Source: Acidovorax sp. Leaf191 (GTDB lineage Bacteria; Pseudomonadota; Gammaproteobacteria; Burkholderiales; Burkholderiaceae_C). Taken from it: a stretch of DNA of 64,000 nucleotides. Of the stretch, positions 44,410 to 54,047 are shown piece after piece. The notes beneath the pieces were generated by a model that was given only the letters and a program-made list of their open reading frames with translations, searched no databases and had not been told where the DNA came from. Both the position numbers and the translations under genes were made by a program. Location: the NCBI RefSeq assembly GCF_001424425.1, contig NZ_LMPT01000004.1, positions 1 to 64,000 on the forward strand, written 5' to 3'. Each line of letters starts with the position of its first letter. Position 1 is the stretch's first letter.

Positions 44410-46844
44410 GCGCCCCGAACTCCGTGCAGGCCCCCACAGGGGCGCCATCCCCAGCCACCCACCCGGGCAACAACTTCGACGCGATCCGCATCGTGGCCGC
44501 GACGATGGTGCTGTACAGCCACCACTTCGCACTCACGGGCCAGATGGAGCCGTCTTTCTTTGGCATCCACAGCCTGGGCGGACTGGCCGTCACGATCTTC
44601 TTCGTGCTCAGCGGTTATCTGGTGAATGCGAGTTGGCAGAGAGATCCAAACCTCTGGCGGTTCGGGCTTCGGCGGTTTTTGCGCATCTGGCCTGCCCTTA
44701 CCGTCGCCGTTGTATTGACCGCCTACGTGTTGGGCGCCTGGGTCACGCAACTTCCGTTGACGGAGTACCTGACACACCGTGCAACGGCCAACTACCTGCA
44801 GGCGCTGGGGATGAAGATCCACTTCGTGCTGCCCGGGGTGTTTGAGAACAACCCCTACCGCCTCGGCGTGAATGGGTCGCTGTGGACCATTCCCATCGAA
44901 GTACGCTGCTATATCGCGCTGGGACTGGCGGGTTTGATCGGTCTGCTCAAGTACCGGCCTGTACTGCTTTTGAGCATTGCGGTGCTGATCGGCTGGTTTC
45001 TCGTCCGCAGCAATCCTGACGTGACAGGCACGGTTCACCACGGCCGCGAGCTGAGCGCGTTCTTCTTGGCCGGCGCCGCGCTCTACACCCTGGAGCCGTA
45101 CTGGCGCCGTCGGCCAGTGCTGTGGGGCGGAGCCATCGCTCTTGCCACCGCCGCAGTATGGGCGGCGGGCTGGCGGCACAGCGCGTTGCTGCTGGGGCTG
45201 CCATTTTTCATCATCTATGCCGGAACGCAAACCACAGCGTACATCCGGCGCGCTGGCCGGTGGGGAGATCCATCCTATGGCATTTATCTGTTCGCATTTC
45301 CCATCCAGCAAACCGTCATTCAATATGGCTGGCCCCAGTTGGGATTCGCAGGGACGCTCTGCATATCGCTCGCCATTACCGTGGCACTGGCCTACGCCAG
45401 CTGGCATCTGGTGGAAAAGCAGGCTTTGAAATTCAAGCCGTCGTCCTCGCAGGCGTGGTTTGGAGCGTCTGCCGTGCGCACCGCCAAAACCCGCTTTCTG
45501 GCGCTGACCGAACTGCAGTACTTCGCCATCGTTCTGGGGTTCATTGGCGTCGTGTATGCCGCTTGGCTCGTCGCCTCCTGGCCCGGAATTCTGGGGCAGG
45601 ACAGCCTCGCCATCATGCTGGAGGTAGACACCGATCGCGTGCATCAGGCCAACAAGCCGGCATTCTGGTATCTCTATGCACTACTCACCTACGGAGCCAC
45701 CGGGCGGGTCGAAGTACCCATCGCTTTGCAGATGCTGATTTGTGCAGCAGTGTGCGCCCGCATACTGGCCTGGATGCTGACGCGCCGCATGTGGAAGAGC
45801 TTTGCCTACTGCCTCGTGTTTGTCGCTCTGGCACCCAGTGTGGTGTATTACTCCAGCAGCTTCTACTCGGACGGCATCTACGCGATTGCACTGAGCGGCA
45901 TGCTGTTCGAGGCATGGAGGAGCATCCGCCGCCGCAGCGTTGATCTGCCGTCGCTGCTGATTCTCTTCGTTACCGTACCGTTTGCAATCTTTGGACGGCC
46001 CAACGGGGTGCTGAACCTGATTCCCCTCGTGGCGATGGCGTGGGTACTGTCCAATCCCTACAGGCTTCGCCTGGGCTTGGTCATCGTTCCTTGGCTCGTC
46101 GTCGGCTTTGGTAGCCAGTTCGTCTACAAGTACGAGAATCCTATCGGCTCGGTATTCCCGCTGGCCCTGTATGAAACCGTGGGATTCCTGGAAGACAGAC
46201 CGATGGGATTGTGGGAACACAACCAACCGCGGGTCACCGCCAAAACGGTCGACGCGCTCACCTCCACTGGCCAATCGCTGGACAAGATCCGGGAGTTCCA
46301 CGACCACTACTACTGGGACCCGTTGATCTTCTTTCCTGCAGGCCCAGCGCTTCTGTCGCTTTCGAACAAATCCAAGAGAACCATCATCAAGGAGTTCTTC
46401 AAGTACAACCTGTGGCACAACTTTCCTGCCTTCATGGCCAGCCGTGTCAACATCTTCCTGTACTCGGCGATGGCCAATGGCGGCATACCCGGCCCACCGG
46501 CTACCGCCCAAATACTGCCGCTGACCCAATCCGTATCGAGCGTGCAGCCCCTGAAATTCTCGCCGCGCAAGTACCTTCACGCCTGGTACGACTTTTCCAT
46601 CCAGCATCGTGCTCTCCTGTGGGCTCCGTGGGGCGGACTGGTGTTGTTGATGCTTGCGCTTCGCCGATCGCTGGCGCGGCGCGACAGGATTGCGGCCCTG
46701 ATTTCAGGCACCTACGCCGTGCAACTGATCGCCATATTCATCTTTTCGATCGCGGGCGAGTACCGGTATCTCCTGGCATTCTTCACCGCGCCGTTGGTTC
46801 TACTTCCCGTCATTTGTTGGTCACCGGATAGAGAGAATGCCTAA
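44406..46844 (+). CDS. acyltransferase-3 / polytopic membrane protein fusion, 812 aa
   Basis: Residues 1-360 are an acyltransferase family 3 (OafA/NodX-type) integral membrane domain: NNFDAIRIVAATMVLYSHH with the conserved His pair, GGLAVTIFFVLSGYLV, and GVNGSLWTIPIEVRCY. Residues 365-812 are a second block of about ten helices with WPGILGQDSLAIM in its first loop, like GT-C-type polytopic glycosyltransferases or mannosyl-transfer proteins. It is predicted to O-acylate, and perhaps glycosylate, an envelope polysaccharide in the inner membrane. It starts inside the prfC stop (ATGA) and overlaps the next gene by eight bases. Base composition is less GC-rich than prfC, suggesting transfer. Confidence 0.8.
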   Translation: MSAPNSVQAPTGAPSPATHPGNNFDAIRIVAATMVLYSHHFALTGQMEPSFFGIHSLGGLAVTIFFVLSGYLVNASWQRDPNLWRFGLRRFLRIWPALTVAVVLTAYVLGAWVTQLPLTEYLTHRATANYLQALGMKIHFVLPGVFENNPYRLGVNGSLWTIPIEVRCYIALGLAGLIGLLKYRPVLLLSIAVLIGWFLVRSNPDVTGTVHHGRELSAFFLAGAALYTLEPYWRRRPVLWGGAIALATAAVWAAGWRHSALLLGLPFFIIYAGTQTTAYIRRAGRWGDPSYGIYLFAFPIQQTVIQYGWPQLGFAGTLCISLAITVALAYASWHLVEKQALKFKPSSSQAWFGASAVRTAKTRFLALTELQYFAIVLGFIGVVYAAWLVASWPGILGQDSLAIMLEVDTDRVHQANKPAFWYLYALLTYGATGRVEVPIALQMLICAAVCARILAWMLTRRMWKSFAYCLVFVALAPSVVYYSSSFYSDGIYAIALSGMLFEAWRSIRRRSVDLPSLLILFVTVPFAIFGRPNGVLNLIPLVAMAWVLSNPYRLRLGLVIVPWLVVGFGSQFVYKYENPIGSVFPLALYETVGFLEDRPMGLWEHNQPRVTAKTVDALTSTGQSLDKIREFHDHYYWDPLIFFPAGPALLSLSNKSKRTIIKEFFKYNLWHNFPAFMASRVNIFLYSAMANGGIPGPPATAQILPLTQSVSSVQPLKFSPRKYLHAWYDFSIQHRALLWAPWGGLVLLMLALRRSLARRDRIAALISGTYAVQLIAIFIFSIAGEYRYLLAFFTAPLVLLPVICWSPDRENA

Positions 46845-47184
46845 ATTCACCATCGCGCTCACACTGCTGTGTGTGCTGTCCATCAGCGTGGGGCAAATCC
46901 TGTTCAAGAAGGCGGCTGGCGCGTTTGCAGCGCCGCTCACGTGGCAGGCGTTCGTTTTCAATGGCTGGCTTATCGCGTCACTGATTCTTTATGGTCTCAC
47001 GACGCTGGGCTGGGTATGGATCCTGCGCAACGTGCCCCTGCACCTCGCCTACCCATTCATGGGTTTGGCCTTCCTCATAGTCCCCACGCTGGCCTGGATG
47101 TTCCTCGGCGAGCCGCTGCATTGGCGCACGCTGGCAGGCGGAGCGCTGATCATGCTGGGCGTGGCGTTGGCATCCACCAGCTGA
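46837..47184 (+). CDS. small EamA/ArnE-like transporter subunit
   Basis: The 115-aa product has four transmembrane helices (TIALTLLCVLSISVGQILFKKA; WLIASLILYGLTTLGWVWIL; LAYPFMGLAFLIVPTLAWMFL; LAGGALIMLGVALA). It matches half-size DMT proteins such as ArnE/ArnF and GtrA-like flippases. Next to a polyprenyl-sugar transferase, it is likely to flip an undecaprenyl-linked sugar. It overlaps the preceding gene. Confidence 0.82.
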   Translation: MPKFTIALTLLCVLSISVGQILFKKAAGAFAAPLTWQAFVFNGWLIASLILYGLTTLGWVWILRNVPLHLAYPFMGLAFLIVPTLAWMFLGEPLHWRTLAGGALIMLGVALASTS

Positions 47185-47194
47185 GAAAACAAAA

Positions 47195-48163
47195 ATGCGC
47201 ATTGCGGTCGCCATTCCCTGCTACAAGGTATTGCAGCATGTCCTCGGAGTCATCGAGGCCATCGGTCCGGAAGTCGAAGTCATCTATGCCGTGGACGATG
47301 CCTGTCCCGAAGGCAGCGGCCGGTTCATCGAACAGAACAACAGGGACCCGCGGGTCCGAGTGCTTTACAACCCGCAAAATCGTGGTGTGGGTGGTGCGAT
47401 CGTGACGGCCTACCAGGCGGCCATAGCGGATGGTATGGACATCGTTGTCAAGATCGACGGGGATGGCCAGATGAATCCGACACTCCTCCCCAAGTTCGTC
47501 CGCCCTCTTCTGCAAAAACGGGCTGACTACACCAAAGGAAATCGCTTTTACCGGCCTGAGTCGGTGCAGGGCATGCCTCCGATGCGCCTGTTCGGCAATG
47601 GTGCGCTGTCTTTCCTGACAAAGTTAAGCTGCGGCTATTGGAACGTCATGGATCCGACCAACGGCTATACGGCAATCCGCACCCAAGTCCTGAAAGAACT
47701 GCCACTCGAAAAACTCGAGCAACGCTATTTTTTCGAGACTGACATGCTGTTCAGGCTCAACACCATACGTGCCGTGGTCAAGGATATTCCCATGGATTCT
47801 GTCTATGCAGACGAGGAATCCAACCTGAAAATCGGCAAGATACTCCCAGAATTCCTGCGCAAACACCTGTCGCGGCTATGGAGACGCTATGTGTACAACT
47901 ACATCGTTCGCGACTTCAATGTAGGCACCTTGTACAGCCTCACCGGCGTACTCTTGTTTGTCTTCGGGTCGATTTTCGGAGTATCACACTGGATCATGAG
48001 CAGCCAGAATCATCAACCCGCGACCAGCGGAACCGTGATGCTGGCCGCACTGCCCCTTCTGGCAGGAATCCAGTTTTTGGTGGCATTCATGCATTACGAC
48101 GTTGGCAATTTGCCCACGGAGCCGCTCAGCCAGAATCTCGACGAAGAAATTCTTGAATCCTGA
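47195..48163 (+). CDS. DPM1-like family 2 glycosyltransferase with membrane tail
   Basis: It is predicted to move a sugar to undecaprenyl phosphate. The 322-aa GT-A fold has IPCYKVLQHV, VIYAVDDACPEGS and KIDGDGQMNP (DxD-like Asp pair). The acceptor part (VMDPTNGYTAIR; RYFFETDMLF) is typical of DPM1/ArnC-type enzymes. Two C-terminal helices (about 238-262 and 275-297) anchor it in the membrane. It starts ten bases after the EamA-type gene. The operon suggests charging, flipping and transfer of a sugar. Confidence 0.87.
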   Translation: MRIAVAIPCYKVLQHVLGVIEAIGPEVEVIYAVDDACPEGSGRFIEQNNRDPRVRVLYNPQNRGVGGAIVTAYQAAIADGMDIVVKIDGDGQMNPTLLPKFVRPLLQKRADYTKGNRFYRPESVQGMPPMRLFGNGALSFLTKLSCGYWNVMDPTNGYTAIRTQVLKELPLEKLEQRYFFETDMLFRLNTIRAVVKDIPMDSVYADEESNLKIGKILPEFLRKHLSRLWRRYVYNYIVRDFNVGTLYSLTGVLLFVFGSIFGVSHWIMSSQNHQPATSGTVMLAALPLLAGIQFLVAFMHYDVGNLPTEPLSQNLDEEILES

Positions 48164-48294
48164 CCGTCGGCAGGCACCCAATGCTGGCAAGTTGGCGGCC
48201 TCGTCGATGAGGGGCTCAATGCCGTGCCCCTTTCCCCCATAAACCCGTGGTGTCGGGAAAGCGGCCGGTTCCGGCAACCAACCGCGCACGCGTG

Positions 48295-50376
48295 CTACGG
48301 TTGCTTCTTGTCGGGCAATCGAGGCTCGTGAGGCTGATAGGGACTGAATGCGCTTCCATGGAGGACAAGTTCTCGGCTTGCCTCAGCCAACGTCGAACGC
48401 AGCAGTTCTGCGCCACCCCAATGGATCTCTATTCCCGCAGGGCAGGTGAATTTGAATATCAATTCTCCGCTCTCTCGCGGGCGCATGCTCTGCCCTGCGC
48501 TCAAGGCATAGCTGTGCATTTCGCCATCGCGTGAAAGAAAAACCCGAGGAGGCAAAGTGGATGTCGGACTGTCCGGCTGAGAATAGCTGACCGCCACATC
48601 GCGGCAGGCGCTGGGGATGTCTCCCCGCATTTGCAGCCTGACGCGCCAGATGGCCTCATACACGCTCTCTCTCGACAGGCTCAAGCCCCGAGGAATGTTC
48701 ACCTGTATAGCCAATTCGGACAGATAGTCGCGTGTGACCCATCGGTTGTCACCCCTGGCCTCCATGCCGGACACCCGTGCCGGGCCAAATGCGTCACCGT
48801 TCAATACGACGGCAGCGGGGCCCAGCCGGTGGGGGTCGAGGGAGAGCCTTTCATGGCGCAACGCCCAGTCGCCAGCAGCCCTGTGGACACAAAGAAGCAG
48901 CACGAGGAAGGCGATCTGTCCGGCCGCCCTGGGCCACTTGCGCAGGTTGCGCAGGTTGCCTTGTCCTGCTTCATTACCTGCGAACAATAGGCGAACGTGC
49001 CGGGTCAGCATGGCCAATGCTACGGACCCAAGAATGACGAATAATGGATCCAGAAACGCACCGTTGTAACGCGCGTTATAGAGTATCGGAAGAAACTGGG
49101 CAATCATTCCACCCGTCAATAATACCAAGGCGACGCAACAAAAAATCATCCCCTTGGCTTGGTCCGATGGGGTCCACGCTACGGGACAGGATCCACTCCT
49201 TGCATGGGGAGCGGGTATCAGCTGTTCAAAAATTTCCACAACCGCCCGACGCCCTCGGAACAGCGCCGTCTGGCACAGCAACCCCATGCCTGCGCAAAGC
49301 AAAATCACTTGCAACTGCCGTTTTTCGCGCCATTCGGGATCAAAGTGATTTTCGACTGGACTGTACAGAAGCCATGCGCGCGCCTTGCTGGCAAAAAACC
49401 GCAAATTATCCAGAAAACTGGTCTGCGTGATCATGTGGACCGCGATTTGTTTTTGCCAGCGATCAGCCTCAATTTCAAGATTACCCCGCGTGGCGGGGTT
49501 GATGGTTGAGGCAGTGTGCCCGACATCGTACTGAAAATTGGTGTAGTACGGTTCCTCCCCCATGTGCAAGGGGTGTACGCCATAATACAGCCCCGCTCCC
49601 GCGCCTGTGCCAATGCTCCAACTGCCGAAATAGATGCCATTTTTGGCAATCACCAGCAGGGGAAGCACCAACGCCAACAACAAGGCATACGTTGCACGGC
49701 GAAATATCACCTTGACATGAGGTGCAGTGCCTTTGAGGGCGCCGATCCGCCAAGCGGCGTATGCTGCAGCCATCAAAGCGAGTACCCCCAGCACGACATA
49801 TTGCAGCACTGGTCGCGATAGCAGGGTGATGGTCAAACCCAGCGAGGTTGCCGCAAACCAGCGGATCCTCGGATTGCCTGACACAATTGCCTCCACCAGC
49901 CCAAAGACGAACAGCAAAAACCCGAACATGTACATGGCCTCTGTCAATACCTGAGGTATTGCATGGAGCAGCGTATGGGTTGTCACCCATATGGCAGTGG
50001 CCGAAACGGCAGCTACGGCACCGCCCAACCGTAGCGCGATACGCCACACCAGGAATATGCAAATGATGAAAAGCCCGCAATTCGCGAGCTTGATAGCCAA
50101 CTCATTCACACCCCAGACAGCACTCCACACATAGCCTAGCGGTGCCACGCTATAGCTCAATATATCTGTAGCTATAAATTCCAATGGATCTTCCAGAAGT
50201 TTTCTTCCGCCTGGCAGATAAATCCATTCCGCATCGCCATTCACCATTCCAACTGATCTGACATAGACCTTGTACAGGCCCCGGACCGCAACGGCGCTTA
50301 CCAACAGCAACCAAGTCCAAGTCATTATTCTTCGCCAGGACGCAGCCGGGGCGGTAGAGGCATTCCAGGATTTCAT
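48295..50376 (-). CDS. large GT-C-like membrane protein, 693 aa
   Basis: There are about 11 transmembrane helices in the first 530 residues, then a soluble beta-rich C-terminal domain (about 545-680), probably periplasmic. An early loop has GMVNGDAEWIYLPGGRKLL, with acidic residues where GT-C enzymes such as ArnT/PMT place the catalytic Asp. It probably uses a polyprenyl-sugar donor. It faces the acyltransferase-glycosyltransferase operon convergently and shares its lower GC. No specific substrate can be read. Confidence 0.72.
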   Translation of the reverse strand: MKSWNASTAPAASWRRIMTWTWLLLVSAVAVRGLYKVYVRSVGMVNGDAEWIYLPGGRKLLEDPLEFIATDILSYSVAPLGYVWSAVWGVNELAIKLANCGLFIICIFLVWRIALRLGGAVAAVSATAIWVTTHTLLHAIPQVLTEAMYMFGFLLFVFGLVEAIVSGNPRIRWFAATSLGLTITLLSRPVLQYVVLGVLALMAAAYAAWRIGALKGTAPHVKVIFRRATYALLLALVLPLLVIAKNGIYFGSWSIGTGAGAGLYYGVHPLHMGEEPYYTNFQYDVGHTASTINPATRGNLEIEADRWQKQIAVHMITQTSFLDNLRFFASKARAWLLYSPVENHFDPEWREKRQLQVILLCAGMGLLCQTALFRGRRAVVEIFEQLIPAPHARSGSCPVAWTPSDQAKGMIFCCVALVLLTGGMIAQFLPILYNARYNGAFLDPLFVILGSVALAMLTRHVRLLFAGNEAGQGNLRNLRKWPRAAGQIAFLVLLLCVHRAAGDWALRHERLSLDPHRLGPAAVVLNGDAFGPARVSGMEARGDNRWVTRDYLSELAIQVNIPRGLSLSRESVYEAIWRVRLQMRGDIPSACRDVAVSYSQPDSPTSTLPPRVFLSRDGEMHSYALSAGQSMRPRESGELIFKFTCPAGIEIHWGGAELLRSTLAEASRELVLHGSAFSPYQPHEPRLPDKKQP

Positions 50377-50477
50377 ACAATTTCAGTCAAAGACACGGGC
50401 GTTTTTCTTTCTCACTACACTCATCAACCTGAATCAAGGCTGAGCTTCCGATACTAACCCACCAGCCTTCCACTGCA

Positions 50478-51266
50478 ATGCAATTGATTAACCTTCAGCG
50501 TACGCCCGACCTTGCGAAAATAGTCGGACTTCTCACGGATATCGACGACACCCTCACGACGGATGGCGCCGTCACGACGGATGCTGTCCGGGCGCTCGAG
50601 AGTTTGAAGTCAGCAGGGTTACCCATCATCCCCATCACCGGCCGCCCCGTCGGCTGGAGCGAACCTTTCGCGCTGTCTTGGCCCGTGGACGCCATCGTGG
50701 CCGAGAACGGCGCCGTCGCGCTGATCCGGCAAGCCGATGGTTCGCTGAACAAGCTCTACCAGCAGGACGCCACCACCCGCACTGCCAACTTCGCCCGCAT
50801 GCAGCAGGTATTGGCCCAGATCGAGCACGAAGTCCCCGGCGCGCGCCGCGCCACCGACTCCGCGGGCCGCGAGTGCGACATCGCCATCGACCACAGCGAG
50901 TTCACGCAAATGCCGCAGGCGCACATCGATCAATGCGTTGCGCTGATGCAGGCGGCGGGCATGAACGCCACCGTGAGCAGCATCCACATCAACGGTTGGT
51001 ACGGCACGCACAACAAGCTCGAAGGCGCGCGGTGGATCGTGCGCGAGCTGTTCGGGCGTGACCTGGATGCCGAGATCGACCAGTGGGTGTACGTGGGTGA
51101 CTCCACCAACGACCAGCTCATGTTCCAGCACTTCCCGCACAGCGTGGGGGTGGCCAACATTGCGCGGTTCGTGCCGCAGCTGCAGCACCTGCCGCGGTAC
51201 GTGACCGAGGGTGAACGGGGCGCGGGGTTCGCGGAAGTGGCGCAGGCCATTCTGGCAGGCCGGTGA
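50478..51266 (+). CDS. HAD superfamily sugar-phosphatase (HAD-IIB)
   Basis: The 262-aa product has HAD motif I TDIDDTLT (residues 20-27, nucleophile Asp20 or Asp21 region), motif II in ITGRP, and motif IV GDSTNDQLMF (about 218-227). A C2 cap lies between them. It resembles mannosyl-3-phosphoglycerate/sucrose-phosphate phosphatases. Its substrate is unknown. It stands alone, divergent from the GT-C-like gene. Confidence 0.87.
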   Translation: MQLINLQRTPDLAKIVGLLTDIDDTLTTDGAVTTDAVRALESLKSAGLPIIPITGRPVGWSEPFALSWPVDAIVAENGAVALIRQADGSLNKLYQQDATTRTANFARMQQVLAQIEHEVPGARRATDSAGRECDIAIDHSEFTQMPQAHIDQCVALMQAAGMNATVSSIHINGWYGTHNKLEGARWIVRELFGRDLDAEIDQWVYVGDSTNDQLMFQHFPHSVGVANIARFVPQLQHLPRYVTEGERGAGFAEVAQAILAGR

Positions 51267-51383
51267 AGCAGCGGACTTGATGGCGACGCCTGCGGCGGGG
51301 CGTTCGTTGGATGTCGGCGGGTGCACCCTCCACACCCTCCAATATCCCCCAGGCTCCCCATTGAAGGCCATCCCATCAAGAAT

Positions 51384-51435
51384 GGCACCTACCGCTTGAT
51401 AGACAAGCGCAAGCAGCTATTTAATTCATAGCAAA
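51384..51435. repeat. small palindromic intergenic repeat, copy 7
   Basis: GGCACCTACCGCTTGATAGA then CAAGCGCAAGCAGCTATTTA then ATTCATAGC. A full copy between the convergent HAD and ROK genes. Confidence 0.75.
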
Positions 51436-51466
51436 CCACTCTGCACATAACGTCGAGCGCAGCGCG

Positions 51467-52726
51467 TCAAGCCTTCAAGAAAATCTCGTGGTCCGGCGCA
51501 AAGCACGCATGCAGCGGCAGCAGCGCACCGCCCAGCGCGCGGGCATCCGAGCCGATGCTGCCCAGCTCCAGCCTGGGCGGCTGGTGCAGGCCCTCCCAGT
51601 TGTAGTCGGCCAGCGAACGGCGTGCGCCTTCGCACAGCGCCTGCAACAGCTCCGGTGCGCAGGCGCCGTCCAGCACCACGGCGTCCAGGTCGAGGAAGGC
51701 GGTGGCCGACACGATGCAGTGCGCCAGCGCCGCCGCGGCGCTGTCGATCCACGCGCGGCTGTGGGCCAGCCAGGGGGCCTGCAGCACGCGCTTGTCGTAG
51801 GCGGCCATGGGGTCCAGGCCGTGGGCGCGAAAGCGCTGCTCCAGCTCCCACAGCGATGCCTGGCTGATGAGCTGCGCGGGGGCCTGGCCCGCCGGGGCGG
51901 GCGCCAGGGGCAGCGAGGCCACGGCGCCTGCGTTGCCGTGCAGGCCGCGGTGCAGGTGCGAGTTGATGACCAAGCCACCACCGATGAACGTGTCCATGAA
52001 CAGGTACAGAAAGCTCGGGATGTCGCGCCCGCGGCCCTGCAGCAGCTCGGCCACGCAGGCGGCCGAGGTGTCCTTGGCAAAGCTCACGGGCAGCTCTGTC
52101 ATCTGCTGCACCTGCTCGGCCAGGTCGATGTTGTTCCACGCTTCCGATTGCGCCTCGGTCAGCCCCAGCATGCGGTGCCAGCCGCCCAGCTGGAACGGGG
52201 CTGCCACGCCCACCCCCACCACGCGCGAGCGCAGCGGGCCCAGGCCGTCGAGCAGCTGGTTCAAGTGACGGCGGATGGCAGGCAGCAGCACATCGATGTC
52301 GGGGAACGCATAGTCCAGCACCACGCGCTCGCGCACGTGGCCGGTGAAGTCGACCAGCAGCCAGTCGGCGCTGCGCCGGCCGATCTTGATGCCGATGGCA
52401 AACGCGCCGTCCGGGTTCAGGCCGATGGGGACCGAGGGCTGGCCCACGCGGCCGCGCACGGGGGCTTCGCGGCGCAGCAGCTGGTCTTCGTCCAGCCGCG
52501 CGGTGATGAGACCGATGGTCTGCGCGGTGAGCCCGGTGACCCGCGCCATCTCGGCCTTGGCCAGGCTGCCGTGCGTGCGCAGGGCCTGCAGCACCACCCG
52601 CTCGTTGAACTGGCGCAGCCCCACGTGGTTGGAGCCCCGCTGGCGCAGCCGCACCGGACCGGCGGCTGCGGGCTCGGGTGCGTCTGCAATGGCGTCAGGC
52701 AGGTCTGCGGAGTCGAGGCGGATCAC
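51467..52726 (-). CDS. ROK family transcriptional regulator
   Basis: The 419-aa product has an N-terminal winged HTH (FNERVVLQALRTHGSLAKAEMARVTGLTAQTIGLI within residues 39-75) and a C-terminal ROK sugar-sensing domain (FAIGIKIGR; VVGVGVAAPFQLGGW; LDAVVLDGA). The usual ROK zinc-binding Cys cluster is missing. The start is GTG 52726 without a good ribosome site. It is the last gene of the sugar ABC operon and is likely its repressor. Confidence 0.9.
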   Translation of the reverse strand: MIRLDSADLPDAIADAPEPAAAGPVRLRQRGSNHVGLRQFNERVVLQALRTHGSLAKAEMARVTGLTAQTIGLITARLDEDQLLRREAPVRGRVGQPSVPIGLNPDGAFAIGIKIGRRSADWLLVDFTGHVRERVVLDYAFPDIDVLLPAIRRHLNQLLDGLGPLRSRVVGVGVAAPFQLGGWHRMLGLTEAQSEAWNNIDLAEQVQQMTELPVSFAKDTSAACVAELLQGRGRDIPSFLYLFMDTFIGGGLVINSHLHRGLHGNAGAVASLPLAPAPAGQAPAQLISQASLWELEQRFRAHGLDPMAAYDKRVLQAPWLAHSRAWIDSAAAALAHCIVSATAFLDLDAVVLDGACAPELLQALCEGARRSLADYNWEGLHQPPRLELGSIGSDARALGGALLPLHACFAPDHEIFLKA

Positions 52727-52754
52727 GGTGGTGGTGGCAGGAAAATGTGCGGCA

Positions 52755-53207
52755 TCAGGGTTGCAAAGTGTCGCCGATGACGCCCTTGCGCAGCAGAAAG
52801 TTTCCCCAGGGCTGCCGCTCGCCGGTCACCACGATGGCGTAGGCGCGCCGGGCGCGGTCGTAGAACGCGAAGCGCTCCACGCCTTCGGCCTGCTCGCTGC
52901 CCACGCCTTCGCGGGCCAGCACCTGCAGGGTGTCGCGCTGCAGGGCCGAGCGGTACGGCGCCTCGGTGCCGCCCACCTGCATGTAGGCCACAGGGTGCGG
53001 CACGTCCTGCGCCAGCGGCAGCACGCTGGCCACGGCCTGCACGGCGCGGGCCATGCCGATGCCGGGCAGGCGCAGCACGGGCTTGCCAGCCCCAAGGCTC
53101 ATGGCGGTGAAGTTGGCGTCGGCCAGCACGATGGCGTCGTCATGGCCCATCTCGGCCAGCACCTTGAGCAGGTCGGGGGTCAGCAGGGGGTCGATGTTCT
53201 TGAGCAT
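52755..53207 (-). CDS. RbsD/FucU family sugar mutarotase
   Basis: It interconverts anomers of a sugar before phosphorylation. The 150-aa product starts MLKNIDPLLTPDLLKVLAEMGHDD, with the catalytic His in GHDD and the LADANF block, and matches FucU rather than RbsD in length and ends. It lies 24 bp after the ATPase gene and 28 bp before the ROK gene, in one operon. Confidence 0.88.
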   Translation of the reverse strand: MLKNIDPLLTPDLLKVLAEMGHDDAIVLADANFTAMSLGAGKPVLRLPGIGMARAVQAVASVLPLAQDVPHPVAYMQVGGTEAPYRSALQRDTLQVLAREGVGSEQAEGVERFAFYDRARRAYAIVVTGERQPWGNFLLRKGVIGDTLQP

Positions 53208-53231
53208 GGGTAGGCAACGGAGCGGAAACGT

Positions 53232-54047
53232 TCAGGCCAGGCATTCAGCGGGCAGCTCCGACGCCGCCATGGCGCCGGTCATCACGGCCACGGTGTCGCT
53301 CATGCTGATCTTTTTAGGGTTGACGACGGCCGCGCGCTTGCCCAGGCGGGCGATGTGGATGCGGTCGGCGATCTCGAACACGTGGGGCATGTTGTGGCTG
53401 ATGAGGATCACGGGCAGGCCCTTGTCGCGCACGCGGCGGATCAGCTCCAGCACCATGTTGCCTTCCTTCACGCCCAGCGCGGCAGTAGGCTCGTCCATGA
53501 TGACCACGTGCCGCGCAAAGGCCGCGGCGCGCGCCACGGCCACGCACTGGCGCTGCCCGCCCGACAGCGTCTCCACCGCCTGCGTCATGGACCGGATGCC
53601 CACCTTCAGCTCGTTCATGCGCGCCACGCTTTCTTCGAGCATGCGCTTCTTGTCCAGCATGCGCAGCACGCGGCCGGCCATGCCGGGGCGCAGCAGCTCG
53701 CGGCCCAGGAACAGGTTCTCGGCGATGGTCATGGCCGGGGCCACGGCGAGGTCCTGGTAGACGGTCTCGATGCCCGCGCGGCGCGCGTCGATGGGGCTCC
53801 TGAATTGCACGGGGGCACCGTCGAGCAGCACCGTGCCCTCGTCCGGCACGGTGGCACCCGACAGCGCCTTGATCAGGCTGGATTTGCCCGCGCCGTTGTC
53901 GCCGATCACGGCCATGATCTCGCCGGCGCGCAGCTCGAAGTCGGCACCATCGAGCGCCACGACCTGGCCGTAGCGCTTGACCAGGCCCTTGGCCTGCATC
54001 ACCAGCGGTGCGGTGGGTGGAGAAGATTGTTGAGCGGCGTTCATCAT
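53232..54047 (-). CDS. sugar ABC transporter ATP-binding protein
   Basis: The 271-aa single-domain ATPase has Walker A GDNGAGKSS, signature LSGGQRQ, Walker B VVIMDEP and the H-loop His. Unlike RbsA/XylG it has one, not two, ATPase domains, like FrcA. ATG 54047 overlaps the permease stop (TGATG) and has AAGGAG seven bases upstream, which rules out the much longer frame. Confidence 0.93.
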   Translation of the reverse strand: MMNAAQQSSPPTAPLVMQAKGLVKRYGQVVALDGADFELRAGEIMAVIGDNGAGKSSLIKALSGATVPDEGTVLLDGAPVQFRSPIDARRAGIETVYQDLAVAPAMTIAENLFLGRELLRPGMAGRVLRMLDKKRMLEESVARMNELKVGIRSMTQAVETLSGGQRQCVAVARAAAFARHVVIMDEPTAALGVKEGNMVLELIRRVRDKGLPVILISHNMPHVFEIADRIHIARLGKRAAVVNPKKISMSDTVAVMTGAMAASELPAECLA

